Of a DNA stretch of 64,000 nucleotides, positions 55,721-64,000 are shown piece by piece. This stretch comes from Ceratobasidium sp. AG-K (Eukaryota; Basidiomycota; Agaricomycetes; Cantharellales; Ceratobasidiaceae): NCBI GenBank assembly GCA_037039685.1, contig JAWNGF010000003.1:4934571-4998570 (forward strand), written 5' to 3'. Position numbers and translations under genes: made by a program. How positions within the stretch are numbered: the stretch's first letter is position 1; every line of letters starts with the position of its first letter. Below the pieces are notes generated by a model. It was not told the origin of the DNA and made no database searches. It worked only from the letters and a program-made list of their open reading frames with translations.

Positions 55721-57073
55721 TTAATAAGCCTCGGTGACGTCTTTTCCCGATTCGATGTCTGAAGAGATTTCTTCAATCTGAGCTTCAAATCCTGACGCTG
55801 TGTTCTTTGAAGGACAGACTCTTGCTGAGTGTCCCTTACCGCCGCAGGTGAAGCAGATCATTGGTCCTTTTCCTTTTCCATCAAGATCCATTGCATTAGG
55901 GTCTTTAGCAGGAGTGGATGGTTTGGGTGTTTGGATGGTAGGAACGTTGAGGTTACTGGTTCGGGTGTCTCTTTGAATTGCTCCAAAAGGGACATTTCCT
56001 TTTGTCCCATCATCCCAGGAGATCTGTGGAACTGGACGGCCCTTGGCGTTTCGGTTAATGCTTGAGATTTTGCCGTATTGCACCCCCCCTGTAGGTTTTG
56101 ACATAAAGACTCGATCGTTTACATTGAATCTTTGACCTAGTGAGGCGTTTGGAGTACTTGTGGTTGTCTTGGAAGTACTTTGTTTCGAAGTAGTGGTTTG
56201 TGGGCTTTGCAACTTCTTTGGTGCGTTAATAGCATTCATTGTGGAGTCAATTTCCAGGGCTCTTTCGCGAACTTGGTTGAATGTCCTTGTCACTTCGTGG
56301 GGTTTAAAGTTCTGTGACACCATGGCCATCTTGATTTCATCCTTAAGACCGTCATAGAAATCATCACGAAGTACTCGATCAGTGTACCCAAGTACCGATG
56401 AATAAGTGACAAAGTCTCGTAGATAATCTTGGACAGAGTTCTTCTGGGTTAATTTCTTGTATAATTGTCTATATCGGTCGATCTTGTGAACATCGCCGAA
56501 CCTAGCTTGCATTTCGTTCCAGAATTCATCCATATCGTGTAGCCAATTTGTTGCTCCCCTTCTTGCTGTGTCTACATCAATTCCAGGTTGCATCCATACA
56601 TAGGCAGGCCCCTTGCAATAACCCATGATATAAGTGATTTTTTGTTCTGTGGTTGCTTGTGGCGACGTATGATTTATGTACAAGGTACATTGCGACTTAA
56701 ACTCATCGAATTTATCTACATCTCCAGAAAATTCTTCTGGGGGATGCATTTTGAGTTTGTATCCTGGGGTGGTTGTTGACGCGGTGGTGGAGGGTGTTGC
56801 CCCTAGGTTTGCAAGTGACTGAGACACTGCGTTCATTAATTGGTGAAGGGGTGCAATTTGTGCAGTTTGATTTTGAATTGCATGAATATCTGCAATGTTA
56901 TTGTCGATCCCCTGTTCTAGGGTAGAGGTGATACCATTTAAGGCATTAATATGACCGTTAATTTTTCGCACTTCGTCTATTAAGGCATTGATTGCATGTG
57001 CAACTACTTCAGGTCCGGATGTCGCTGAGATTTGGGTAAATCCCCCTTGACTAGGTGATGGGGCTCTTGACAT
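55721..57073 (-). CDS. Element D2 Gag
   Basis: An intact 450-residue homologue of the D gag, starting MSRAPSPSQGG at 57073. I use this start because it matches D, although the frame is open further upstream. It keeps the CCHC knuckle CFTCGGKGHSARVC and GGGAAAA at 55742-55748 for the shift into pol. Confidence 0.93.
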   Translation of the reverse strand: MSRAPSPSQGGFTQISATSGPEVVAHAINALIDEVRKINGHINALNGITSTLEQGIDNNIADIHAIQNQTAQIAPLHQLMNAVSQSLANLGATPSTTASTTTPGYKLKMHPPEEFSGDVDKFDEFKSQCTLYINHTSPQATTEQKITYIMGYCKGPAYVWMQPGIDVDTARRGATNWLHDMDEFWNEMQARFGDVHKIDRYRQLYKKLTQKNSVQDYLRDFVTYSSVLGYTDRVLRDDFYDGLKDEIKMAMVSQNFKPHEVTRTFNQVRERALEIDSTMNAINAPKKLQSPQTTTSKQSTSKTTTSTPNASLGQRFNVNDRVFMSKPTGGVQYGKISSINRNAKGRPVPQISWDDGTKGNVPFGAIQRDTRTSNLNVPTIQTPKPSTPAKDPNAMDLDGKGKGPMICFTCGGKGHSARVCPSKNTASGFEAQIEEISSDIESGKDVTEAY

Positions 57074-57140
57074 ATCGGAGCGGGGAAACCAGGTAGATTT
57101 ATTGGGAACCCAGGCCGTACAAAATATCACGGATTCTTCT

Positions 57141-57359
57141 TCAAACCCTTCTGTCTTTAATGATGCGCAGACTTCTCAAAAATATCAATTCAAGATTTTC
57201 GTCTTCCAAGAACAACGCGTTGATGACTCCTAGTTCGTCGTACTGTTCGTATATGTAATTACGATGAATGTCTTCAATAAAGAGTTTTAGGGACTCTAGT
57301 CTAAGTTGTTCCCTGTGTTGTTCCTGTGTGAGTCGAGGTCTTGGTCCCACTGAAAAGGG
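57141..57359 (-). CDS. Element D2 leader ORF, second part (-1 frame)
   Basis: Same short frame as in D (VGPRPRLTQEQHREQLRLES onward), without an ATG at its start. The CCCTTTT heptamer in the upstream frame is kept at 57353-57359. Confidence 0.45.
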   Translation of the reverse strand, partial: PFSVGPRPRLTQEQHREQLRLESLKLFIEDIHRNYIYEQYDELGVINALFLEDENLELIFLRSLRIIKDRRV

Positions 57360-57916
57360 TTGGGTGCGATGGTATTAAGGTGATTTAGAAGGCAGTAATC
57401 CTGATTAATAGGAATACGCACTTCTGCTGCTTGATGACAGTATTTGCCCTTGATTTTGTCTTTAAGGGTTTCGATAGTACGCCACTGACGTTTGTTGTTG
57501 CTGATGAGATTTTCGACCTTTCGAGTGTGTTTTTCTTGGATTTTTATAAGTTGGTCGCAGTTTTCGATCAAGACACAGGTTTGTTCTTGCAATCGCTCGA
57601 CTTCGATATTGGTGTCCGCTAGATTTATGCTTTGGACGCGATCTTGATCGGCTTGTTGCTTGTTTGTATTGTCAAGGTTAATTTCAATGAACTCGAGCCT
57701 TGAATGGAGGGATTGATAATCGGCTTCGAGTTGATTGTGGTTTTCGTCGTTTCTGGTACGTTCGACCCTTAAATCTTCTGCTTGTTCGACTTGATCTTCT
57801 TCTAGTACTTCAATTCGACTGTTTAATTCGTCGACTTTGGTATCTAGATTAAGTACGAAGTCTTTTAGTCTAAAGACTGCTTCGCAGAGGCTAAAGAATG
57901 TGGGGAACACTTTCAA
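57296..57916 (-). CDS. Element D2 leader ORF, predicted coiled-coil protein
   Basis: A 206-residue near copy of the D leader protein with the same heptad-like pattern (ELNSRIEVLEEDQVEQAEDL, KRQWRTIETLKDK). A few residues differ (for example FVLNL for FVLDL) without disrupting the frame. Confidence 0.6.
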   Translation of the reverse strand: MKVFPTFFSLCEAVFRLKDFVLNLDTKVDELNSRIEVLEEDQVEQAEDLRVERTRNDENHNQLEADYQSLHSRLEFIEINLDNTNKQQADQDRVQSINLADTNIEVERLQEQTCVLIENCDQLIKIQEKHTRKVENLISNNKRQWRTIETLKDKIKGKYCHQAAEVRIPINQDYCLLNHLNTIAPNPFQWDQDLDSHRNNTGNNLD

Positions 57917-58395
57917 GGTTAATTAGTTAGTTACTAATATGTTCCTTTCTAGTGCGTACTGATGGAAACGACGAGTTGATGTGGTTCTTGATGGATAAGA
58001 GTGTTAACTTGGGTGGTGCTCCGACCACTTTCCAGTTTTTTCTTGAGAGGATCTGGCTTCCTCGAGATGTTGATTTGGAAGTGAAGGGTGCTAGACGCTA
58101 AGCTTTTGCTTTATATACTCCTTATCTGATCTTATTAATTATCAACAGCCTTGGGCGGGCGTGATAACAACAGTGTATAACAGAGTAAGGGTGTATTTAG
58201 CTGACTAAAGCCGCTATGACCCAAAAGAGGATAACGATTGGGTTCACTGACAGCGTATAGCGACGTGGGACTACTGGTCTATATCAAGTATAGCTCTTCG
58301 TCCGTTGTACTATGCCCGTTTTCCCGTGTACGTTCTATCTACTTGGTGGAAAAGCAGGAGCTTTTTAAGGCTGATGCTAGAAAGGCTTGACCTAA
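57917..58395 (-). other. Element D2 5' leader
   Basis: An untranslated stretch like 21520-22006 of D. The primer-binding site AGGTCAAGCCTT (minus strand) is two bases from the LTR. Nothing else is recognised. Confidence 0.7.
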
Positions 58396-58810
58396 TGTCC
58401 CGACTTGGGTCGATTAGGTATATAGAAGGTTAAGGGGTTCGACTTAAGTAAGTCTTAGAACCCAAGGAGTAGTGTTTAGTAAGAGGATTTGATTGTACAA
58501 GTCCTAGTGGAGAGGAGGTCAAGCCTTGTCGTTAGCCGGCTTGACCTCTGGGTTTATATACATGAGGGATCAATGCCACGTCATCATCTATCAGTGTGGG
58601 AAAGCCGAGTACAACCGATGATAAGCGAGATAAGAGATATGACTCGACATTCTGGAAGTTCCGGAAGCATCACCAATATCAAATGGAAAGACAAATACAT
58701 CACATGATACAAGTTAAGCGCCAGAGGACATTTGTACCATAAAAGGAAAGTGTTCGGAAAAAAAGATATAAAATCAGAATAAAATGTCTGAGCTTAGTCA
58801 GCTCATGACA
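58396..58810 (-). repeat. Element D2 5' LTR
   Basis: A 415-bp LTR, followed by the duplication ggaat at 58811-58815. Confidence 0.95.
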
Positions 58811-60115
58811 GGAATCCAGGCTGGCCATCATGCGAGTTCACCACGACTCAAAGATCGCGGGTCATCAAGGACAAGCTAGAACTTTGGAACTAATATCGAG
58901 AAGATACTTCTGGCCGGGAATGAAGCAAAGCATAAACAGATACATGGAATCCTGTGAGACTTGCCAACGGACGAAGGGATCAAAATCGATAGTTCCGATC
59001 AAGCCTCTGGAAATTCCAAAGGGACCGTGGGAAGACATAGCGTTCGACTTCGTGGTGAAATTACCAAAATCAAAAGGAGCAGATAGCATCTTAGTAGTAG
59101 TGGACCGATTCTCAAGAATGGCGCATTTCATACCCTGCAAAGAATCTCACACGGCGAGCGACCTTGCAAACCTTTTTGTCACAAACGTTTGGAAACTACA
59201 CGGCTTTCCAAAAAGCACGGTCTCAGACCGAGGGACCACTTTCAACTCCAAACTTATGAAAGCCATTTATGAGAAAATTGGAACTAGCCCAGGTTTCAGT
59301 ACTGCCTACCACCCCCAGACCAATGGAATAACGGAGAAAATCAATCAATGGATGGAAGGTTGGCTATGATCATTTGTCAACTACCGACAGGATGATTGGG
59401 CGGACTTGTTACCAATTGCGGAATTCAGCTATAATCTTCAGAAGCACCGCGTAACAGGTAGTTCCCCTTTCGAAATTGTCTACGGCAGGGAACCACTGTG
59501 GAATATCTCGGCAGAAGAATCAACGGTTCCGGAAGCAAACAACATCACGAAAAAATGGCGTAAAATCCACGACGAAGCAATTGCGTCAATGGAAAGCCAA
59601 AGGCTTCCAGAAGAGGAACCAAGAAACAAATACAAAGAAGGAGATCTAGTATGGCTTTTGGGAAAGAACATTCAAACAAAAAGACCCTCAAAAAAGCTGG
59701 ATAACAAGAAACACGGGCCGTTTGTTGTGAAACAAAAATAGGGTCACACGCTTATGAACTCACTTTGCCGGCAACAATGAGGGTGCACCCTGTTTTCCAC
59801 ATCGACTTGCTCAGCCCTTACAAAGAAGACACAGAATTTAGCCGAAACCAACCCCGGCCACCGCCGATCATAACTGAAGAAGGAGAAGAGGAATATGAAG
59901 TAGAGAAAATTTTGGACTGGAAGGAGACAAAGGACGGTCTTTTTTACAGGGTCAGATGGAAGGGTTATGGAAGTGAGGAAGATACAGAACAAAGGGTGGA
60001 AGATTTTGGTCACCTTTCAAAGATCATCAAGGACCTTCTACGCCGACACCCCGAGGCTCCCACACCGTCTAACTACGCTCCAGGGAGAATAAAAGGCAGA
60101 GGCGGCGAAGCCAGT
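58811..60115 (+). pseudogene. Element H Pol, integrase and chromodomain
   Basis: Continuation of the pol of H after D2. It has the integrase zinc region (HHDSKIAGHQGQ, CETC) and core (DFVVKLP, SDRGTTF, HPQTNGITE). A TGA at 59367-59369 replaces the arginine codon after EGWL. A one-base loss near 59738 ends the next block at KQK. The chromodomain (YEVEKILDW, YRVRWKGY) follows in the shifted frame. Confidence 0.9.
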
Positions 60116-60192
60116 AGTGTCACTTGCAAGACTTGCAGCTACTCCAATCTTCACTCCTCACTCTACTCATTAAATCTTCTCTGTTGCCAACA

Positions 60193-60957
60193 ATGCCTGC
60201 CGTCACCCGCACCACCATCGCCAGCAACCTCACCCGTGTCCTTGACGGACCAGCATTCGCTACGGCAAGAATCCTTGACGCCGGGGCCGCTCTCTACGTC
60301 TTCAAAAGGTCCCAACAAAGCTCTGGGAGAATGCACTTTAGAGCGTCGGACGATATCTTGCACTCGGACCTGGGAGAATTCCAGTGGGTCGGAAAGAAAT
60401 GGCTGACACGCATGCAACTCCTACGAAGGGACATCTTCGTTTGTCGAGGGTGCGCAGCGTTCCAGGTTTCGGAGGTCGTCCTCCTTTCCACCCATATGCT
60501 CGGAGTCGTGGAATGGGGACAAGAAGGGGCATACTCAAGTGAATGGGTGCCAGGATACGATGGGAGACCACCAACACTCCGACCCAGGTGGAACAACGCT
60601 TGGGACGCCAACTACAAGAAGGACCTGAGCGACTGGAGGATGGAGAGGGGCAGATACCAGAAGGAAAAGATCGAGTGGGGGCCTTACTGGTGGAAGAGGG
60701 AGGAGACTGCCTTGTCGGCATGGAAGGAGGCAGAGCCCGATGTGCGACAGTGGGATGGGGAGTTTGTGGAGGCCCAGAAGAGGGTTTTGGACTGGGCCAA
60801 GGCGGACTGGACAAAGGAGGAGACCTGGGAAGAGTGGGAAAAATTCTCGGACGAACCGGGAAATACTACCTTCAATCCCATCGACCTGACCCTGGAGGAC
60901 GAGGAGGGGTTGGAAGAACATATGCTGAAGAAGGAAAGGGACTGTGCAGTGCAGTAG
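60193..60957 (+). CDS. Element H ORF3, intact
   Basis: 254 residues, starting MPAVTRTTIASN, the same length as in A. It keeps the CxxC (FVCRGC), the W-rich body and NPIDLTLEDEEG. It is uninterrupted in an element whose gag and pol are both broken. Many differences from A are conservative, for example EQVEWG-like stretches and KRVLDW for RDLDW. Confidence 0.8.
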   Translation: MPAVTRTTIASNLTRVLDGPAFATARILDAGAALYVFKRSQQSSGRMHFRASDDILHSDLGEFQWVGKKWLTRMQLLRRDIFVCRGCAAFQVSEVVLLSTHMLGVVEWGQEGAYSSEWVPGYDGRPPTLRPRWNNAWDANYKKDLSDWRMERGRYQKEKIEWGPYWWKREETALSAWKEAEPDVRQWDGEFVEAQKRVLDWAKADWTKEETWEEWEKFSDEPGNTTFNPIDLTLEDEEGLEEHMLKKERDCAVQ

Positions 60958-60998
60958 GTCCGTTCAGGTCCCCCAAACGGACTCTTAGGGGGGAGTAA

Positions 60999-61454
60999 TG
61001 TTGTGAGCTAGCTCACTCCATCGGACTCGCCCGCTGTCTCGCCCGCCTGTCTTCCTCTTTGTGTTACGTTCCCCGTTTCTGTTTGCCGCGTTGCCACCTT
61101 CTTGTGGTTATTCTGTTACATTGTGTAACGCGGCTGTGCTTTGTACGAGTCATGTCTGTTCATACAGCATGACTCACATGGACACTCCTGACTGGTTGAC
61201 TGTTATGACTCATGTGGCTGCGCCTTGTATGACTTGGCCTTTTTCTGATTATATATAGAGGACCAACAAGCCTGGTAACCCCAGCTTGTTTTGTCTCGTC
61301 AAAACATCCCTTTGAGTGACACTTTGAACCACCCCTACCCTCAAGAGCCTACAGACACTTAAGTGTGTTGCGGTTCAAGAGGTCACTTAGGTCTTAGTAC
61401 CGTCCACTCTCCATTGCGGCTTGTCTCATAGCCACCAAGAAGAAGCTTACGACA
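60999..61454 (+). repeat. Element H 3' LTR
   Basis: A 456-bp LTR, preceded by the polypurine tract TTAGGGGGGAG and followed by tcaga, the resumption of ORF3 of G. Confidence 0.93.
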
Positions 61455-61943
61455 TCAGAGGTGGTCCTGCTATCCACCCACATGCTTGGAGTTGTGGAGT
61501 GGGGACAAGAAGGGGCATATTCGAGCGAGTGGGTACCAGGGTACGACGGGAGGCAACCAACGCTGCGACCTCAATGGAACAACGCCTGGGACGCCAACTA
61601 CAAGAGGGACCTGAGTGACTGGAAGATGGAAAGGGGAAGGTACCAGAAGGAGAAGTTTGAGTGGGCGCCTAACTGGTGGAAGTGGGAGGAAACAGACGTG
61701 TCAGCATGGAAGGAGACGGAGCCAGACGTGCGACAGTGGGACAAGGAGTTTGTGGAGGCTCAGGAAAGGGTTTTGGACTGGTCCAAGGCCGACTGGACAA
61801 AAGAGGAGACATGGGAAGAATGGGAGAAGTTCTCGGATGAACCGGGGAACACCGCGTTCAATCCCATCGACCTGACCTTGGAGGAAGATGAAGGGCTGGA
61901 GGAGTTTATGCTTAGGAAAGGAAAGGACTGCGCAGTGCAGTAA
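61455..61943 (+). pseudogene. Element G ORF3, last 162 codons
   Basis: Starts SEVVLLSTHMLGVVEW and runs to the CAVQ end, in phase with 36369-36644. It keeps the tryptophan-rich body and the acidic NPIDLTLEEDEG. Apart from the insertions of P and H, this ORF3 is undamaged. Confidence 0.9.
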
Positions 61944-61984
61944 GTCCATTCAGGTCCCCCAAATGGACCCATAGGGGGGAGTAA

Positions 61985-62441
61985 TGTCGTGAGCCAGCTC
62001 ACTCCATCGGACTCGCCTATTGTCTCGCCCGCCTGTTCCCTTCTTTTCTGTTGTGTTTCCGTTTCCGTTTGCCGCGTTGCCACCTTCTTGTGGTTAGTCT
62101 GTTACATTGTGTAACACGGCTGTGCTTTGTACGAGTCATGTCTGTTCATACAGCATGACTCACATGGACACTCCTGACTGGTTGACTGCGTTGTTTCTTG
62201 TGGCTGCGCCTTGTATGACTCAGCCGCTTTTTGAATATATATAGAGGACCAACAAGCCTGGTAACCCCAGCTTGTTTTGTCTCGTCAGAACATCCCCTCT
62301 GAGTGACACTTAGAACCACCCCTACCCTCAAGGCCCTACAGACACTTAAGTGTGTTGCGGTTCAAGAGGTCATTTAGGTCTTAGTGCCGTCCACTCCCCA
62401 TCGCGGCTTGTCTCATAGCCAATAAGAAGAAGCTTACGACA
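61985..62441 (+). repeat. Element G 3' LTR
   Basis: A 457-bp LTR, pair of 30401-30857, preceded by polypurine AGGGGGGAG and followed by the duplication gttgg at 62442-62446. Confidence 0.95.
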
Positions 62442-62446
62442 GTTGG

Positions 62447-62934
62447 TTAATTGCAATTTTTGAGGGTTGAACTCAGAGGCCTACTGATGTGTTATTGGCT
62501 TGGTTATTTTTCCAAGTAAGGAGTTCTTCAATTTTTTTCCAATGCCACTTCTCCTGTTGTTTGAGCTTCTTGATTTCTTTTGTTTGATGCTTGATATTGG
62601 CTGTTTGCTGGTTAATTATTTTTAGCAAATTATTGTTATGTTCAATCAGGGAATTGACAGTGTTTTTGAGACTATTGGTATCAATTTTTACCAATTTGAT
62701 TTTGTGATTAAACTCTTGTTTGCTTTTTTCATGTTGCTGATGTAGGTACTGGATGTCCCACTCTATTTGCGTGTTATCCTCCTCCCTAGCTTCTTGGATG
62801 CCCTTAACAATATAAATTTGTTCAGTAAGGGTTCTATCTATCTTGTCAACCTTTTCTTTGATTTGGTCAACATGTTGGTCAACTAGACCAATGGTGTCCC
62901 CAACAATAGTAATAAGGCAAGAGAGCATGGGAAG
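62447..62934 (-). pseudogene. Element F leader ORF, coiled-coil remnant
   Basis: The minus strand is open from the border of element I down to 62473. It encodes a coiled-coil-like protein (DQHVDQIKEKVDKIDRTL; NSLIEHNNNLLKIINQQ; KWHWKKIEELL). It resembles the leader protein of D in position and pattern, including the W..IE.L signature near the end, but is much diverged. Element G separates it from the rest of F. Confidence 0.65.
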
Positions 62935-63391
62935 TGTCGTGAGCCAGCTCACTCCATCGGACTCGCCTATTGTCTCGCCCGCCTGTCCCCTTCTTTGTGT
63001 TGTGTTTCTGTTTCTGTTTGCCGCGTTGCCACCTTCTTGTGGTTGTTCTGTTGCATTGTGTAACGCGGCTGTGCTTTGTACGAGTCATGTCTGTTCATAC
63101 AGCATGACTCACTTGGACACTCCTGACTGGCTGTCTTGTATGACTCATGTGGCTGCGCCTTGTATGACTCGGCCACTTTCTGAATATATATAGAAGACCA
63201 ACAAGCCTGGTAACCCCAGCTTGTTTTGTCTCGTCAAAACATCCCCTCAGAGTGACACTTAGAACCACCCCTACCCTCAAGAGCCTACAGACGCTTAAGT
63301 GTGTTACGGTTCAAGAGGTCACTTAGGTCTTAGTGCCGTCCACTCTCCATCGCGGCTTGTCTCATAAACCGCCCAGAAGAAGCATATGACA
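62935..63391 (+). repeat. Element I 5' LTR
   Basis: A 457-bp LTR of family A. The end reads ATATGACA instead of TTACGACA, so the inverted end is imperfect. The primer-binding site ACAAAACAAGCT follows two bases later. Confidence 0.92.
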
Positions 63392-63413
63392 TTACAAAAC
63401 AAGCTTAACAAAT

Positions 63414-64000
63414 ATGTCTATTCAAGAAGATGGAGGATCACGCCCCTCATCCACTATATCAACAAGAAGAGGACCCAGTCGGGCAGCAAGGCCCACAGGA
63501 TCACTAAACGAACAAGACATCGCACAAATTCAAGCGGGAGGCCCTGCCCGATCACGCTCCCAAAGCCAAACATCAATGCCGGGAGCTTTCGGCATCGCCG
63601 ACATGACAACCGTACAAGAGGAAGAAGCCACTATCACAAATAGGGAACCAGGAGATCTCACAAATGACCCCACCCCGGCAGCAATCCGCATCCCAACTGG
63701 AAGTCCAGGTCCATCACGTCCCTTGTGGCCACTAGGGACTAGGAGACAATTCTTTTCTCCCCAACCTGAAGCTCATGGGGGCGTGTCACTTGTTCCCATT
63801 AGACCCCCTCCCACACCACACATTCCCAATGTCCCTACAGTTCCCCAAATTGGAGGAACCATCACCAACGCAGGACCAATTCCAGTGGCTTCCCAGCCAG
63901 TCACACCAGTAATTCCAGCACCACCGTATATCCCACAGGGTTACTCCGGACAATTGGCCCCGGTACAACAAAGCACCGGCGACCCAGGAAGCTCGAGTTC
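63414..64000 (+). CDS. Element I Gag, N-terminal part
   Basis: Starts MSIQEDGGSRPSS and is open for 195 codons to the window end. It is closely similar to the gag of A (Pro/Ser-rich start, QPEAHGG, VPQIGGTITNAG, serine run at the edge). No damage seen in the part present. Confidence 0.92.
   Translation, partial: MSIQEDGGSRPSSTISTRRGPSRAARPTGSLNEQDIAQIQAGGPARSRSQSQTSMPGAFGIADMTTVQEEEATITNREPGDLTNDPTPAAIRIPTGSPGPSRPLWPLGTRRQFFSPQPEAHGGVSLVPIRPPPTPHIPNVPTVPQIGGTITNAGPIPVASQPVTPVIPAPPYIPQGYSGQLAPVQQSTGDPGSSS

Larger units (their letters stand above)
51862..58810 (-). mobile_element. Element D2, second young copy of the D family
   Basis: It has 415-bp LTRs (51862-52276, 58396-58810) and the duplication ggaat (51857-51861, 58811-58815). 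The layout is the same as D: leader ORF, gag, pol with chromodomain. The LTRs differ at about 2 sites by eye. Pol carries one stop codon. It lies in the pol of element H in the opposite orientation. Confidence 0.95.
47281..61454 (+). mobile_element. Element H, Ty3/gypsy element split by D2
   Basis: Two 456-bp LTRs (47281-47736, 60999-61454) share private features (TGTTGTGAGCTAGC, GTTACGTTCCCC). It lies 7 bp after element P in what was ORF3 of G. The flanks are tcagc and tcaga, a 5-bp duplication with one mismatch. Gag has a one-base deletion, pol has a stop, a frameshift and a YIDN mutation, and D2 splits pol, so only ORF3 is intact. Confidence 0.9.
30401..62441 (+). mobile_element. Element G, Ty3/gypsy element split by P and H
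   Basis: Two 457-bp LTRs (30401-30857, 61985-62441) share features not found in the other copies, such as TTCTTTTCTGTTGTG, and are flanked by gttgg (30396-30400, 62442-62446). Between them lie gag, pol and ORF3, with 24.8 kb of inserted DNA (P and H) inside ORF3. Without the insertions the element is about 7.2 kb, like A. Gag has a stop and reverse transcriptase a lost aspartate, so this copy looks dead. Confidence 0.93.
62935..64000 (+). mobile_element. Element I, Ty3/gypsy element, runs off the window
   Basis: It begins with a family A LTR and the start of gag and is cut by the window end. It lies in the leader ORF of element F in plus orientation; the left flank is ggaag. The duplication cannot be checked because the right end is outside. 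Confidence 0.9.

Overview
The window looks like a 64 kb stretch of a basidiomycete chromosome made entirely of mobile DNA. The evidence is short GT..AG introns, fungal chromodomain Ty3/gypsy elements and a Plavaka-type transposase. An agaricomycete such as Rhizoctonia is my best guess, from memory of similar Tf2-like retrotransposon proteins; I could not check it. No gene in place appears to be ordinary host sequence. Everything can be explained as insertions inside insertions, and most junctions carry 5-bp target-site duplications (TSDs).

The outermost layer is an old minus-strand element, F, with pieces at 29452-30400 and 62447-62934. Its gag was hit by element B (minus, 1-29451, left end outside the window). 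B in turn was hit by A (plus, 2394-9596, TSD tcttg), C (minus, 10314-24491, TSD cagtg) and a solo LTR (27563-28115, TSD tgatg). C was hit in gag by D (minus, 15468-22422, TSD ccaat). F was also hit in its leader by G (plus, 30401-62441, TSD gttgg) and by I (plus, 62935 to the window end). The third ORF of G was hit by a 10.6 kb DNA transposon, P (36645-47273), and next to it by H (plus, 47281-61454). H was hit in pol by D2 (minus, 51862-58810, TSD ggaat). Innermost elements have the fewest LTR differences, as the nesting predicts.

Two retrotransposon designs dominate. The A/C/G/H/I family has LTR-gag-pol-ORF3-LTR; ORF3 is a conserved 254-residue tryptophan-rich acidic protein of unknown function that overlaps the end of pol. 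The D/D2/F family has LTR-coiled-coil leader ORF-gag-pol-LTR. Both put pol in the -1 frame after a GGGAAAA heptamer near the end of gag. Both have a primer-binding site complementary to the predicted 5' end of their own RNA (Tf1-like self-priming) and end pol with a chromodomain. A and D are the copies that look most intact; G and H have each lost a catalytic aspartate of reverse transcriptase.

Element P is the odd one out: richer in GC, with multi-exon genes. It holds a Plavaka-like transposase, a divergently transcribed intact 9-exon gene resembling DUF6532 proteins, and an intron-bearing pseudogene of a PMC1-type calcium P-type ATPase that lacks the segment with the phosphorylated aspartate. 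Removing P and H restores the ORF3 reading frame of G exactly, so P arrived as a mobile unit carrying host-derived cargo.
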